Program-made: the position numbers and the translations under genes
Assembly (NCBI RefSeq): GCF_964019515.1
Contig: NZ_OZ026452.1
Location: forward strand, 1,054,001 to 1,118,000
DNA length: 64,000 nt
Reading direction: 5' to 3'
From: Serratia symbiotica (Periphyllus acericola)
GTDB taxonomy: Bacteria; Pseudomonadota; Gammaproteobacteria; Enterobacterales; Enterobacteriaceae
Notes under the pieces: generated by a model
The model's input: the letters and a program-made list of their open reading frames with translations, nothing else
Databases searched by the model: none
Told to the model about the DNA's origin: nothing
Shown: positions 41,579 through 53,482 of the stretch, piece by piece
How positions within the stretch are numbered: position 1 is the first letter of the stretch
Layout: each line of letters begins with the position of its first letter

Positions 41579-42788
41579 ATGCCGCGCACTGTAATACAGA
41601 ACCCGAAAAGCCCAATAATGACGATTTTTTGAGCGCCTCAGACTGCTGGGATGGGTGTAAGCCGCCGTACACAAGCTTACATATGCGAATCTGTGTTACG
41701 GCAGCAAAAAACATACTCAAGCATCAGGGGCAATCCCGGCGATCTAAGTATGAAAAAGAAAGCTATTTACGCATCGATTTCAGTAAGGCCGGTAAGGTTA
41801 CGTTCTATGCTGAGTTCCCTAAGAAAATGGGGCCTAAAGGGTGTAAATTGGGTGAATGGCCGGAACTGGCTATTCAACTTGCGCGTGAGAAAGCGGTAGA
41901 AATGGCGGGAGAGGGTTTGAGGGCTGAGTCTTTGCATTTGGCTCTTGAGAGCTATCATGCTGACCTTGAAGCTAAAGTACAACGCCAGAAATTAATTGAT
42001 CACAGCTACCGGACTTATTGTGCGAGGATAAAACAGATCGATTTAGCATTTGGTGAGCGTGAAGTGTTCGGTGATGTAACTTATTGAAGAATTATTGAAG
42101 TGCCGGATACCTGGATAGCGACAAAATCTAATAACCATGCGCTTGAATTATTCGCTGAACTTCGCCGGTTCTGGAAGTACTCTGCGCCGCTGCTATGCAA
42201 CGGCCGAAATGTCGCAGCGAGCATACCGGATTATTATGTATCTTCACGTGTCCAGCGGCCTGCAACTACGCGCTTTTTTACTGATATCGAATCTATAGCA
42301 AAGCTGTGGCTTAACGTCGCGGGGTGTACCTCTATCCATCAGAAAAATGCCATGCCTTTTATGATCCTGACGGGGGGCGCCCTATCAATGTCGGCAATCT
42401 GCAATGGGATTATGTCGGGGAAGAGATAAAAGAAATTGTCTATCCAGCCGGGATAATTGGTATGCGTGGTAAAATGAAAACGCAGAAGGAATTCAGGATC
42501 CTAATAACTATTGGCATTGAGCGCATTTTGCAGGAACAAAAGGAATGGAGGGACTCGGTACCGGGATGTAATCAACAGTTTGTTTTTCTTCAACCGCGCA
42601 ATCCTGAATTACCGCTTGCAAAGCGATCTCTTGATAAGTTGATAAAAACTTACAGCCCAGAAAATGCAGTCAAGGGAATTAAACATGACGGGACAGTGAA
42701 GGGTAGGCAAGGGGCGTTTAATACAATGTGCCGTAAGTTCTTTAAGAGCAATGTTATTGCTCAAATGTGTGCAAACACAAAAGGCTAA
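41579..42788 (+). pseudogene. tyrosine-recombinase (phage-type) integrase, broken
   Basis: Three frames together give an integrase-like protein: an N-terminal arm-binding domain (LRIDFSKAGKVTFYAEFPKK, KLGEWPELAIQLAREKA), a core-binding domain (YRTYCARIKQIDLAFGE), a stop at 42085-42087, RFFTDIESIAKLWLNVAGC, and a frameshift right at the catalytic-Arg motif, read as GGRPINVGNLQWDY in the third frame. It then continues GMRGKMKTQKEFRI and SLDKLIKTYSPENAVKG to 42788. The C-terminal HxxR and Tyr region is absent, cut off at the following terminator. It was probably the integrase of a lost genomic island or prophage. Confidence 0.65.
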
Positions 42789-42822
42789 TCTCCCGCTCTG
42801 ATACGCGGGAGATTAGCCTTTT
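42777..42822 (+). terminator. strong hairpin after the integrase remnant
   Basis: The arms aaaaggctaatctcccgc and gcgggagattagcctttt pair almost perfectly around a loop of about eight bases. The symmetric A/U flanks make it a bidirectional terminator. IS copy 6 begins 17 bp later. Confidence 0.8.
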
Positions 42823-42838
42823 GTGTTTGCACCATTCG

Positions 42839-43894
42839 GGTGTTGTTGAATAAATCGAACTTTTGGCCGGCACGAGGATCAGATCACTCTCCTTCTGTCA
42901 AAATAGCGACATTCCGTGGCCCAGCAAAAGTTCAACATCACCAACTGGAAGGCTTACAACAACGCCCTTATCGCTTGGGGTTCACTCACTTTCTCCGTGG
43001 ATGAAACGGCACTTCACGCCTGGTACTGCGAGGCAAAACCTTCTCTGTGTGGTCGCCCACCACATTATTCCGATATGGCAATCACCAGCGTATTGATGCT
43101 GAAACGGATTTTCGGCCTGACACTTCGCGCCCTCCAGGGCTTCGTCGACTCCATTGTTACACTGATCAAAGTGCCGTTGAACTGCCCGGACGACACCTGC
43201 ATCAGTAAGCGGGCGAAGTCCGGCCATGTCCCGTTTAAAACCCCAACGCTGGGTGAAATTGCGCACCTCGTTATCGATTCTAGCGGGCTCAACGTGTTGG
43301 GTGAAGGGGAGTGGAAGGTAAAAAAACACGGTCAGGAAAAACGGCGGATCTGGCGAAAACTGCATTTGGCCGTAGATACAGCAACACATGAGGTCATCTG
43401 TGCTGACCTTTCCTTGAGCAATGTCACCGATACCGAAGCCTTCCCAGGTCTCATCCGCCAGAGGTACCGTAAAATCAAAGTCGCCTCGGCGGATCGGGCT
43501 TAGGATACGCGAGTGAGTCATGATGAGTTAAGGGGCAAGAAGATCAAGGCGTTAATACCGCCCAGCAGCGGAGCCCATTATTGGTCGGCAGACTATGCAG
43601 AGCGAAATCAAGCGGTGGCGAACCAGCGCCTTACCGGAGACAACACACGGTGGAGAAGTATCACAGGCTACCACCGACGTTCGATAGCGGCAACAGCGAG
43701 GTACAGAGTAAAACAGCTATTTGGTGGTCACTTGTCGCTGCGAGATTATTGATGGGCAAGTTGCAGAGGCGCTGGCCATGATCTGTGCATTAAACAAGAT
43801 GCCGCTCGCCGGTATGCCAGAAAGTGTACGCCTTGCCTGAAAGATACCCATATTCACGGGACTCTATTCCAAATCTGATTTATTCAACAAAGCC
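42839..43894 (+). mobile_element. IS903-like element, copy 6
   Basis: 1056 bp with terminal repeats GGTGTTGTTG... and ...CAACAAAGCC. The flanks caccattcg and atctatcac differ, so either end may have recombined. The sequence to the right begins inside a cho remnant, and the left flank is the integrase terminator region. Confidence 0.92.
42916..43840 (+). pseudogene. IS903-like transposase, copy 6
   Basis: GTG start, shared TAG at 43501-43503, Ala at the Glu259 position. A private one-base insertion at about 43748 (gattattgatg) also shifts the frame in SLRDYDGQ. Confidence 0.88.
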
Positions 43895-44045
43895 ATCTAT
43901 CACTATCCAGACCATCTGCGCGCCGGCCTGGAGCAGTTTGCCCAGGTTGCCGGGCGTCTACCTGTTTCACGGCCAGAGCGATCGTCTACCACTGTAAAAG
44001 CGTCAATATTCTCAGCTTTATCACTACAGCGGGGGCATTCGGTAG
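43895..44045 (+). pseudogene. cho: fragment of UvrC-like endonuclease Cho
   Basis: Directly at the IS edge the plus strand reads IYHYPDHLRAGLEQF, then in another frame LPGVYLFHGQSDRLPL, then a stop. E. coli Cho has YEYPEHLRSFL followed by RPGVYLFHGESDTMPLYIGKS. Only the start of the GIY-YIG nuclease domain remains; the rest is missing. Short, so identification is moderate. Confidence 0.5.
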
Positions 44046-44495
44046 ACGTGCTGCTTAGCAATAGGAGGTTGATATACCACAGTCCGAACGGCGATGAGAG
44101 CTGTTGCAGCGTGTCAAAGCCCTCGCAGCGAGAGAAAAATCGTTGACCACCGCATCCAATATCAATCAGTCAATTATCACCACCATGCTTGGCAATTTGG
44201 ATAAGGCCGATCGTGACTGAATTATTACGATGACTAACCTGATGTATGAGCTTGCCAATGCCCGTGCCATACGGCGCTGCAACAAGTTGCAAAAACAAAA
44301 ATTAAACAGGTGGACGATATCGCGTTTATGCTTGCGCAGGGTGGTAAAGCTGCCCTGCCCCACTCAGGGTTTACACCTTTCTATTGTGACGCAGGCCTCA
44401 AGGCAACCATCTGAAAAAATGCAAGATCGTCAATGGTTTCACCAGCGCGATACGTAGAAGGTGTCTTATTAGAGTTGGGGTTAGCTGATGTCAAA
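44046..44495. other. 450-bp decayed region, no gene recognised
   Basis: Short open patches exist on the plus strand (e.g. around 44230, beginning MTNLMYELANARAIRRCNK, repeat-rich and helical in character), but none is a convincing gene and I do not recognise a family. It looks like decayed accessory DNA. Confidence 0.3.
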
Positions 44496-44666
44496 TATAC
44501 CCGCCATACTTCAAGTTGTCTGGGCGCTAGATTAAGTACCTGGGGATCAATGAACCTCATACCTGAGGTTAAGCTTGCGGCCCGGTGCAAGCGCTGTTCA
44601 AATCAGTTCCCGACCGATTTGTCATTGCGTTGCCGATTTCTTGTAACTCGAATTATATAGGGTATA
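44496..44666. repeat. ERIC repeat, long form
   Basis: The ends are tatacccgccatacttcaag and taactcgaattatatagggtata, the two ERIC termini in inverted arrangement. The interior shares gcaagcgctgttcaaatc and gttcccgaccgatttgtc with the ERIC at 60809-60960, indicating a subtype with the same internal substitution. Confidence 0.7.
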
Positions 44667-44750
44667 TATTGCTAGATTAAGGTGCGACAAGTGCTATCTG
44701 CGGGATAAACCTGTTGCCACCGGTCTGGCCGCACGACAGAAAAAGCAGCC

Positions 44751-46472
44751 TCACTCGCTGATAATTTTTACGCCGATTTTACTGACCTGATTGCCTGCCA
44801 TTTCGGCAATGGTCCAGATCAGTCCCTCCCATTCCACCTGATCACCGATCACCGGCTCACCACCAATCAACTGAATGATGAACTGCCCAAGCGTCTGCTG
44901 ATCGTTCACGTTATCCTGTAAGTTCAGGCCATAAACCTGCGAGATATCGCTCAGGCAGGTGTCCGATTGCAAGATGAAATCGCCGAAGAAACGCTCGTCG
45001 AAGGTGATGGCTGGTGCTTGGCTGAACAGCTTACCGAGTACTGGCAAATCATACTGATGGCCAATAACGCACAGGATATCGCTTTCACGCAGCCGGGTGC
45101 TACCGCTTGGGTGCAACAGTTCTTTGCCACGGAACAGCGCGGCGATGCGCGTGTTGGGCGGCATTTTCAACTCGTGCAGTGCAGCACCAACGCACCAGTT
45201 CTCAATCGACAGTTGATAGACGAACTGTTCCCATTGATTTTCTGGATGTACATCTAGCCCCACTCGTGAGATCGGTGTCAGCGCAGGCGGCACAATCACT
45301 TTGGCTTTCCTGGCGGCGAATGACAGCGTGGTGCCTTGCAGTAGCAATGAGACCAACACCACAAAGAAGGCTAGGTTGAAGAACAACTGTGCATTCGGCA
45401 ACTCGGCTATCATTGGAAACACTGCCAGGATCACCGGCACGGCACCGCGCAGACCAACCCAGGCGATAAAGCCACGCTCGCGCAGAGTAAAGCTGCGGAA
45501 CGGTAGTAGGCCAATGAATACCGAAAGTGGGCGGGCGAACAGGATCATCCAAAGTGAAAGCAGCAGGGCGGGGATGGCGATTGGCAGCAGTTCATGCGGA
45601 TTGAGCAGCAACCCCAGCACCAGAAACATGCCGATTTGGCTCAGCCAGGCCAGGCCATCGAAGGTTTGTACAATGCCATGGCGATTGCGGATCGGCCGGT
45701 TACCCAATAGCAGGCCGCACAGATAAACCGCCAGAATGCCACTGCCGTCCAGCGCCGTGGTCAGAGCGAAGATGAGTATGCCGCCGCTACCGGCCAGTAG
45801 TGGGTACAGACCTTCGGCCAGTTTGATATGGTTGATCAGCGTCAACAGCAGCCAGCCGCCGCCGAGACCAAAAATGATCCCCATACTAAATTGCTGCATC
45901 AGGTGTAGCGGGAACATCCAGCTAAGGGTGGTTTCACCGGCGGCGATCATCGCGATCAGGGTAATGGTAAGAAACACCGCCATTGGATCATTGCTGCCAG
46001 ATTCAATTTCCAACGTGGCACTGACGCGTTCATTGAGACCTTTACCACCCAGCAGTGAGAACACCGCAGCAGCATCGGTGGAACCGATGATGGCACCGAT
46101 CAGCAGTCCTTGCAGCAGCTCGAGGTCGAACAGCCATGCGGCTGCTATCCCAGTTAGCCCCGCTGTGATCACCACACCGACGGTGGCGAGGGAAAGTGCT
46201 GGCCACAGAGCAACTCGAAAGGAACTGACGCGGGTACGCATGCCACCGTCAAGCAGGATCACCGCCAGAGCCAGGTTACTGACCAGATAGGCCAGCGGGT
46301 AATTGTTGAAAACGATGCCGCCTGGTCCATCAACGCCAGCAAACATACCTATCGCTAGGAATATCAACAGGATGGGAATGCCGAGACGAGAAGAAAATGA
46401 ACTCAGCAGAATACTTGAGCCTACCAGCACGGCACCGATGACGAACATGCTGTTAATGGTGCTAGCATCCAA
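44751..46472 (-). CDS. nhaP2: K+/H+ antiporter NhaP2 (CvrA)
   Basis: This is a CPA1-type cation/proton antiporter with regulatory domains. I place the start at the TTG 46472 (AGGAGAA seven bases upstream), giving [20 protein letters not shown], which matches E. coli [20 protein letters not shown] from residue 1; the open frame further upstream has no counterpart. The product is 573 residues. About 12 transmembrane helices are followed by the conserved [13 protein letters not shown] and [12 protein letters not shown] of the ion path, then a TrkA-C/RCK-like domain ([20 protein letters not shown]) and a CorC-like C-terminus ([20 protein letters not shown]). It is intact and isolated among remnants. 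Confidence 0.94.
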   Translation of the reverse strand: MDASTINSMFVIGAVLVGSSILLSSFSSRLGIPILLIFLAIGMFAGVDGPGGIVFNNYPLAYLVSNLALAVILLDGGMRTRVSSFRVALWPALSLATVGVVITAGLTGIAAAWLFDLELLQGLLIGAIIGSTDAAAVFSLLGGKGLNERVSATLEIESGSNDPMAVFLTITLIAMIAAGETTLSWMFPLHLMQQFSMGIIFGLGGGWLLLTLINHIKLAEGLYPLLAGSGGILIFALTTALDGSGILAVYLCGLLLGNRPIRNRHGIVQTFDGLAWLSQIGMFLVLGLLLNPHELLPIAIPALLLSLWMILFARPLSVFIGLLPFRSFTLRERGFIAWVGLRGAVPVILAVFPMIAELPNAQLFFNLAFFVVLVSLLLQGTTLSFAARKAKVIVPPALTPISRVGLDVHPENQWEQFVYQLSIENWCVGAALHELKMPPNTRIAALFRGKELLHPSGSTRLRESDILCVIGHQYDLPVLGKLFSQAPAITFDERFFGDFILQSDTCLSDISQVYGLNLQDNVNDQQTLGQFIIQLIGGEPVIGDQVEWEGLIWTIAEMAGNQVSKIGVKIISE

Positions 46473-46883
46473 AATGATGTTCTCCTGAGGCTGTGGGGAA
46501 GGGCGGTGCTTATGAGCACGGATTGCTGATAATGATAACGTGTTTAGTGGGTAAAACGCCAAGGCTGATTGATAAAACAAGAAGCCTTTTATTCTCATTT
46601 GATAAAGATACGTTGGGCAATGGCGAGGAAGCAACAGAATACTTTCTTTTATCTATAGTTATCAGTCCAGTGTATTTACGATTTGTTAATATTCCCTAAT
46701 TTCTGTGAGGCAGGAAAAGAACCAAGGTTCAGCGACCCGTTTCCTTTCCAGCTCGGAGATGCTGTCAAGTATCTATCATGACTGGCAGGGTTCAGGGCGT
46801 TATTGCCGTTTACCGGAAAATAGGAAACGCAGTATAGGAATACGTTTATGCAGTCCATATAATACAAAAGATAAAGAGAAGAC
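46473..46883. other. nhaP2 upstream region, no gene seen
   Basis: These 411 AT-rich bp between nhaP2 and IS copy 7 contain no recognisable frame. The nhaP2 promoter should be in the first 150 bp; I cannot mark boxes reliably. Confidence 0.3.
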
Positions 46884-47946
46884 GGCGTTGTTGAATAAAT
46901 CGGATTTGGAATAAAGAGTCCCGTGAATGGGCATCTTTCAGGCAAGGCGTACACTTTCTGGCATACCGGAGAGCGGCATCTTGTTTAATGCACAGATTAT
47001 GGCCAGCGCCTCTGCAACCCCAGGTTGCCCATCATAATCTCGCAGCGACAGGTGACCACCAAATAGCTGTTTTACTCTATACCTCGCTGTTGCCGCTATC
47101 GAACGTCGGTGGTAGCCTGTGATACTTTTCCACCGTGTGTTGTCTCCGGTAACGCGCTGGTGCACCACCGCTTGATTTCGCTCTGCATAGTCTGCCGACC
47201 AATAACGGGCTCCGCTGCTGGGCGGTATTAACGCCTTGAGCTTCTTGTCCCTTAACTCATCATCACACACTCGCGTATCCTAAGCCCGATCCGCCGAGGC
47301 GACTTTGATTTTACGGTACCTCTGACAGATGAGACCTGGGAAGGCTTCGGTATCGGTGACATTGCTCAAGGAAAGGTCAGCACAGATGACCTCATGTGTT
47401 GCTGTATCTACGGCCAAATGCAGTTTTCGCCAGATCCGCCGTTTTTCCTGACCGTGTTTTTTTACCTTCCACTCCCCTTCACCCAACACGTTGAGCCCGC
47501 TAGAGTCGATAACGAGGTGCGCAATTTCACCCGGCGTTACGGTTTTAAACGGGACATGGCCGGACTTTGCCCGCTTACTGATGCAGGTGTCGTCCGGGCA
47601 GTTCAACGGCACTTTGATCAGTGTGATAATGGAATCGACGAAGCCCTGGAGGGCGCGAAGTGTCAGGCCGAAAATCCGTTTCAGCATCAATACGCTGGTG
47701 ATTGCCATATCAGAATAATGTGGTGGGCGACCACGCAGAGAAGGTTTTGCCTCGCAGTACCAGGCGTGAAGTGCCGTTTCATCCCCCCAGCAAGTGAGTG
47801 AACCCCGAGTGATAAGAGCGTTGTTGTAAGCCTTCCAGTTGGTGATGTTAAACTTTTGCTGGGCCACGGAATGTCGCTATTTTGATAGAAGGAGAGTGAT
47901 CTGAGATCCTCGTCCTGGCCAAAAGTTCGATTTATTTAATAACGCC
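46884..47946 (-). mobile_element. IS903-like element, copy 7
   Basis: 1063 bp. The left repeat is GGCGTTGTTG, and the right repeat has drifted (GATTTATTTAATAACGCC). The flanks agagaagac and gttacaccg do not match. Immediately to its right lies an IS630 fragment that ends in another 20-bp IS903-like terminus (48560-48580). Confidence 0.91.
46938..47867 (-). pseudogene. IS903-like transposase, copy 7
   Basis: GTG start at 47867, shared TAG (47280-47282), Ala at the Glu259 position. A private 6-bp insertion gives DGQPGVAEAL. Otherwise the frame is open, so this and copy 1 are the best-preserved copies. Confidence 0.88.
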
Positions 47947-47962
47947 GTTACACCGTGGAAAC

Positions 47963-48559
47963 ATGCTGACTTACCTAGGTAAAACCTTATGTGCCGCCCA
48001 TTCTTCTGTCGCCCTTTCTTCTGTCAGACGATGTGTTAATTTGTTCACATTGGGCGGCTATGAAGGATTGGCAAGCCTTTCACCTGGACGCCCCCGAAAA
48101 TGGCCCACGGAGGCGATGTTGAAGATTCTTGATTTGCTCGTTCAGCGTTCTCCACAGGACTTTGGCTATCTGCGATCTCGGTGGAATACTGAGATGTTAA
48201 CGATTGAAATTAATAAATTATTTAACTCGATGTTACATCCTGGCTCACTTCGTCGCTGGTTGCCGAGAGCCGGTATTGTGTGGCGTAGAGCGGCTGCAAC
48301 TTTGCACATCCGAAATCCTCATAAAGAGGAAAAACTGGCGGCTATCGATACCGCATTGAAGAATAATAGTCCCGAGTATCCCATCTTTTACGAAGATGAG
48401 GTAGACATCGATATGAACCCTAAAATAGGTGCTGACTGGCAGAAAAAGGGTCAACAAAAACGCATCACGACACCGGGACAGAATGAAAAGCATTACCTCG
48501 CGGGTGCCCTTCATGCAGGAACCGGAAGAGTTGATTATGTCAGTAGGATCCATAAAAAA
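47963..48559 (+). pseudogene. IS630-family transposase fragment
   Basis: About 195 residues read as an IS630 transposase: a helix-turn-helix/linker part (VNLFTLGGYEGLASLSPGRP), the first catalytic Asp region (PIFYEDEVDIDMNPKIGADW, where the ED-E-xxxxxNP context is typical) and LAGALHAGTGRVDYV. It lacks the N-terminus and the second half (second Asp, Glu) and is fused at 48560 to an IS903-like terminal repeat. Confidence 0.75.
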
Positions 48560-48580
48560 TCGGGTTTATTCAACAACGCC
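48560..48580. repeat. solo IS903-like terminal repeat
   Basis: The 20 bases cgggtttattcaacaacgcc match the IS903-like outer end (cgatttattcaacaacgcc) with two changes and have no element attached. It is the scar of a copy whose remainder was deleted or recombined, and gives the IS630 frame its stop. Confidence 0.75.
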
Positions 48581-48624
48581 TAAATTACCGCGTATGAATG
48601 CGCATTCTGTTGTTTGAGGCTTTC

Positions 48625-49188
48625 ATGACCCCCTTATAGGCTATCGATGACCTTAACGATCTGGCAATTGATTTACCGCGTTTTGAACAGGCACTGGATC
48701 AGTTCACGGCGAAATTGCGGCTTGATCTATCGCAATTCAGCGCCGATCATATCTCAGTACGCTGCCACCAAGACGCCACCGCTGAACGATGGCGTCAGGG
48801 GCTGATGCAGTGCGCTTCACTACTGTCAGAATCGATGATCAATGGCCGCCTGATCTGCTTGTTCGATTTGCAACAGCCGCTCAATCTGGGACCGTGGTTG
48901 ATAGATTGCGTAGAACTGCCGTATCCAGGACGAAAGTGCTATCTGCACGAAGGCTGGGAACACTTGGAACTGGTGCTCAGTGGTGATCCTGACACGTTGC
49001 AGGCGCGGGCGCTGAGCTACTTGGCTGATGAAGCGCTGCTAGCACCGGGGATAACGTTGAAACAAAGTGTTCTACAGGGTTATGGTGATCGGCTGCCTAA
49101 CCCGAGCTTGGCCATCCGCGATGGTAGCATGACGATAAAATTTTATCCTTACTCCATCAGGGAAATCGTCACTAGCGAAAAATCCTAA
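48625..49188 (+). pseudogene. yecM: YecM family protein, single amber codon
   Basis: The ATG at 48625 reads MTPL, TAG (48637-48639), then AIDDLNDLAIDLPRFEQALD. E. coli YecM starts MANWQSIDEL, so codon 5 corresponds to Gln5 (CAG to TAG). From there the frame is open to the normal end (YSIREIVTSEKS); 188 codons in total against 188 residues in E. coli. It has the metal-site/glyoxalase-like fold of YecM with conserved DHISVRCHQDATAERWR. Translation could restart at TTG 48715 only with loss of 30 residues. Apart from the amber it is undamaged; function is unknown in any organism. Confidence 0.8.
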
Positions 49189-50218
49189 CATGGCTGTCAC
49201 AACAGCCACCTTACTCTAGCGATGGCGATTCACTTGTGGGATGATTTATCCGATTTATATATCGCCACTGTGACGACATTTTCCCCGTTGATCAAAATTA
49301 AATGCCGTAGTGAACACATTGAGTGAGTAGATGCCTATGCTTCTACCCGCGAAAGAAATCAACAATTTCCGCCAAATGCTGGTCGTCATCTGGGGTGACA
49401 ATAATGAAATTGGACATTTGCTGCTTTAGCGTATGTTGCGCGCTGACGGCTGAATAAGCGGGGGCGGATCGCATTGAATTGCGCGCCAGCTGCAGCGAGG
49501 GTGGGTTGACGACGAGCTACGGTACGCTCCTTTTGGCGCGCGAACGGGTAACTATTCCCGTACATCCTATCGTTCGTCCGCGTGGTGGTGATTTTTACTA
49601 CAGCACGCTGAATTTTGAGGTAATCAAGCAAGATGTCGCCCAGATCCGCGATATGGGTTTCCTCGGTGTCGTGGTGGGTATGCTAGATGAGGAAGGCCAT
49701 ATAGACTTACCGCGTATGCGTAAAGTGATGCAACTGAGTGGTAATATGGCGGTGACTTTCCATCGAGCATTTGACATGTGCCAGAACCCGATGCTTGCCT
49801 TTGAGCAACTGGCGCAGCTTGGTGTGGCACGTATTTTGACTTCAGGGCAACAGCAGAATGCCGAGTTGGGTCTGACGTTGATGCGCAATTTATGCCATGT
49901 TAACCCAGTCCTGGTGATCATGGCGGGTGGCGGGGTACGGCTTAGCAACATGCACAAGTTTGTCGATATCGGCATTCAGGAACTACACAGTTATTCAGGC
50001 CATGCTGTGCCTTCCACCATGCGCTATCGTAAAGCGGGCGTCACTATTTGTTCCGACAACGAATCTGACGAATTTAGCCATTATTGTGTGGATGGCAAAA
50101 TGGTGGCGACGATGAAAAACACGCTAGCCTTGGTTGCCCCCTTCCTTGGCGCAGAGCCTATATCGCCAGTAATGAGACCTCGCCACTATACAGTTAGCAT
50201 CAGGTGGCGAGTCATCGA

Positions 50219-51939
<1,721 letters not shown>

Positions 51940-52036
51940 TCAGTTCAGCATTCGAAGCGTGCATTCTAACAGATGACGGCGAGAAAGCGCAGCGTGGCCG
52001 TCTGATGATAGCTGTGCAATCAGTTAGGTGATGCAG

Positions 52037-52855
52037 TCAAAATAGCGCGTCCTGTTGCGGCCAGTCGGGCGGTGCAGACAGATCATGGATCACCTGGCGT
52101 AACTGCTGCCAGATTTTTTGCGGCTGCTGCGGTGAATCGCCGTTATCCGGTGTATGGATAAACAGGTAAGGCTGATGTTGCTGTTGCCAAAGCACGAGCT
52201 TCTGCTGCCAGACGGCGAACCAGCGCAAGTTATCTGCTAATAAGTCGCCGCTGATAAAGCGCACCAGCGGCTAGTTGGCAGTGAGCAGTGCGTGCACCGG
52301 GAGCGTTGGTTTTTTCTGCTGCGCATCGCGCACTGCGGCGTTGTTGGGTAGGGAGTGATGTACGGCGCGGCTGTCGAGGATCACTCGATTGATGCCGCGC
52401 TGATGTAGCCCCTGATTCAGCAGACGTTCCGCCTCCCCCTTGGCGAAGAAAGCCAGATGACGTACTTCCAGACCGTAGGTGAACGTTTTTGGCAGCGCGG
52501 CAAAGAATTGCCACATTCTTGGTAGTTCATCGGGGCCAAAGGCTGCGGGTAATTGTAGCCACAGTTGGCCGATGAGCTGATGTAGCGGCTCCAGACAGTG
52601 ATACAACGCTTGCAGATCGACGTTGCAGTTGCGCAGGGCGGCTTTGTGGCTGATATCCTAGGGGAATTTAAAACAGAAGCGGAAGTTATCGTGCGTCATG
52701 TCGTGCTAGCGTTGCACGGTTTCTTGTTTGGGCAACGCGTAGAAAGTGGTGTTGCCTTCTACGCAGTTGAAATAACGGCTGTAATCCGCCAAATCACGCA
52801 GCCCGATACGGCTCCATGCATTGTGCTGCCACTGTGGTAGTCCGATGTAGATCAA
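52037..52855 (-). pseudogene. yecE: YecE (DUF72) family protein, full frame with three amber codons
   Basis: From TTG 52855 (IYIGLPQWQHNAWSRIGL) to TGA 52037 the frame is exactly 273 codons, the same as E. coli YecE (272 residues), with no insertion or deletion. Three internal stops occur and all are TAG: codon 50 (52706-52708; Trp in E. coli, VLRW), codon 66 (52658-52660; after FCFKFP) and codon 195 (52271-52273; before PLVRFISGD). Conserved parts include NCVEGNTTFYALP, LQLPAAFGPDELP and GINRVILDSRAVH. E. coli starts with ATG at the position of the TTG. DUF72 function is unknown. By conventional rules it is a pseudogene. Confidence 0.85.
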
Positions 52856-52986
52856 CGCGCCATCTTCCTTATATTATCTCATCAGGCGACACCTTAACGT
52901 GACTAGGCGAGTGCGGCAAGGGTTGGGTAGAATGCCATTTTGTGAATTTGGAAGAGTAGGTTTCAGCCTTGACGAAGCATTTAGAA

Positions 52987-53127
52987 CCTATCCCATTAGG
53001 TTATTTTATTTGCCATTTTGGCCCTGAGCGGTACTCACCATCCTTACAAACTCCCTGTATGCGCCGGTGGGTGCGCGCTATCGGTATGCAAACACAGACT
53101 GCAACATTGTACGCATACTGGGATAGG
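52987..53127 (-). repeat. 140-bp inverted-terminal repeat element, copy C
   Basis: The plus strand begins cctatcccattaggttattt and ends tactgggatagg. Its reverse complement aligns along its length with 22627-22763: cctatcccagta-gcgta, ttgttgcag, agggccaaaatggcaaa, cctaatgggatagg. It fills much of the 627-bp yecE-aspS gap; the remainder (53128-53482) shows no gene. Confidence 0.65.
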
Positions 53128-53482
53128 CTGTTAGCAAGGCGGTATGTGTTGAATTCAGGCTGAATTGACGGCATTTCGCAAAAAAGCACGCCATTTAGAG
53201 CGGTAACCATGCGTTGTTCGCCCTTATCTGGCGCATGAATTTCCTTTATAATAATCCCCTTTTTTCACCACTCTTTACTTCAACGACATGTATGCATGAG
53301 GCATTTGCTGCTATCGGTTAGCGAGAGTGCAAAAATATTTCCTCGCCATCTTCCCACTTAAGGGAAACGGCCGGGATGCGGCAGATTTAGATCGGACAAC
53401 AAAAATAGAGTTCATCAGAAATAGCTGTGTGGCCAGGGCGCTCCAGCCTGGCGTGGTATCAGCTGTGTGAAAAGGATAGCGT

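Noticed and set aside
42839..47946. Copies 6 and 7 as a composite transposon carrying nhaP2
   Set aside because: The outer flanks (caccattcg and gttacaccg) are not a 9-bp duplication, both transposases are dead, and the cargo is a patchwork of remnants plus one housekeeping-type gene.
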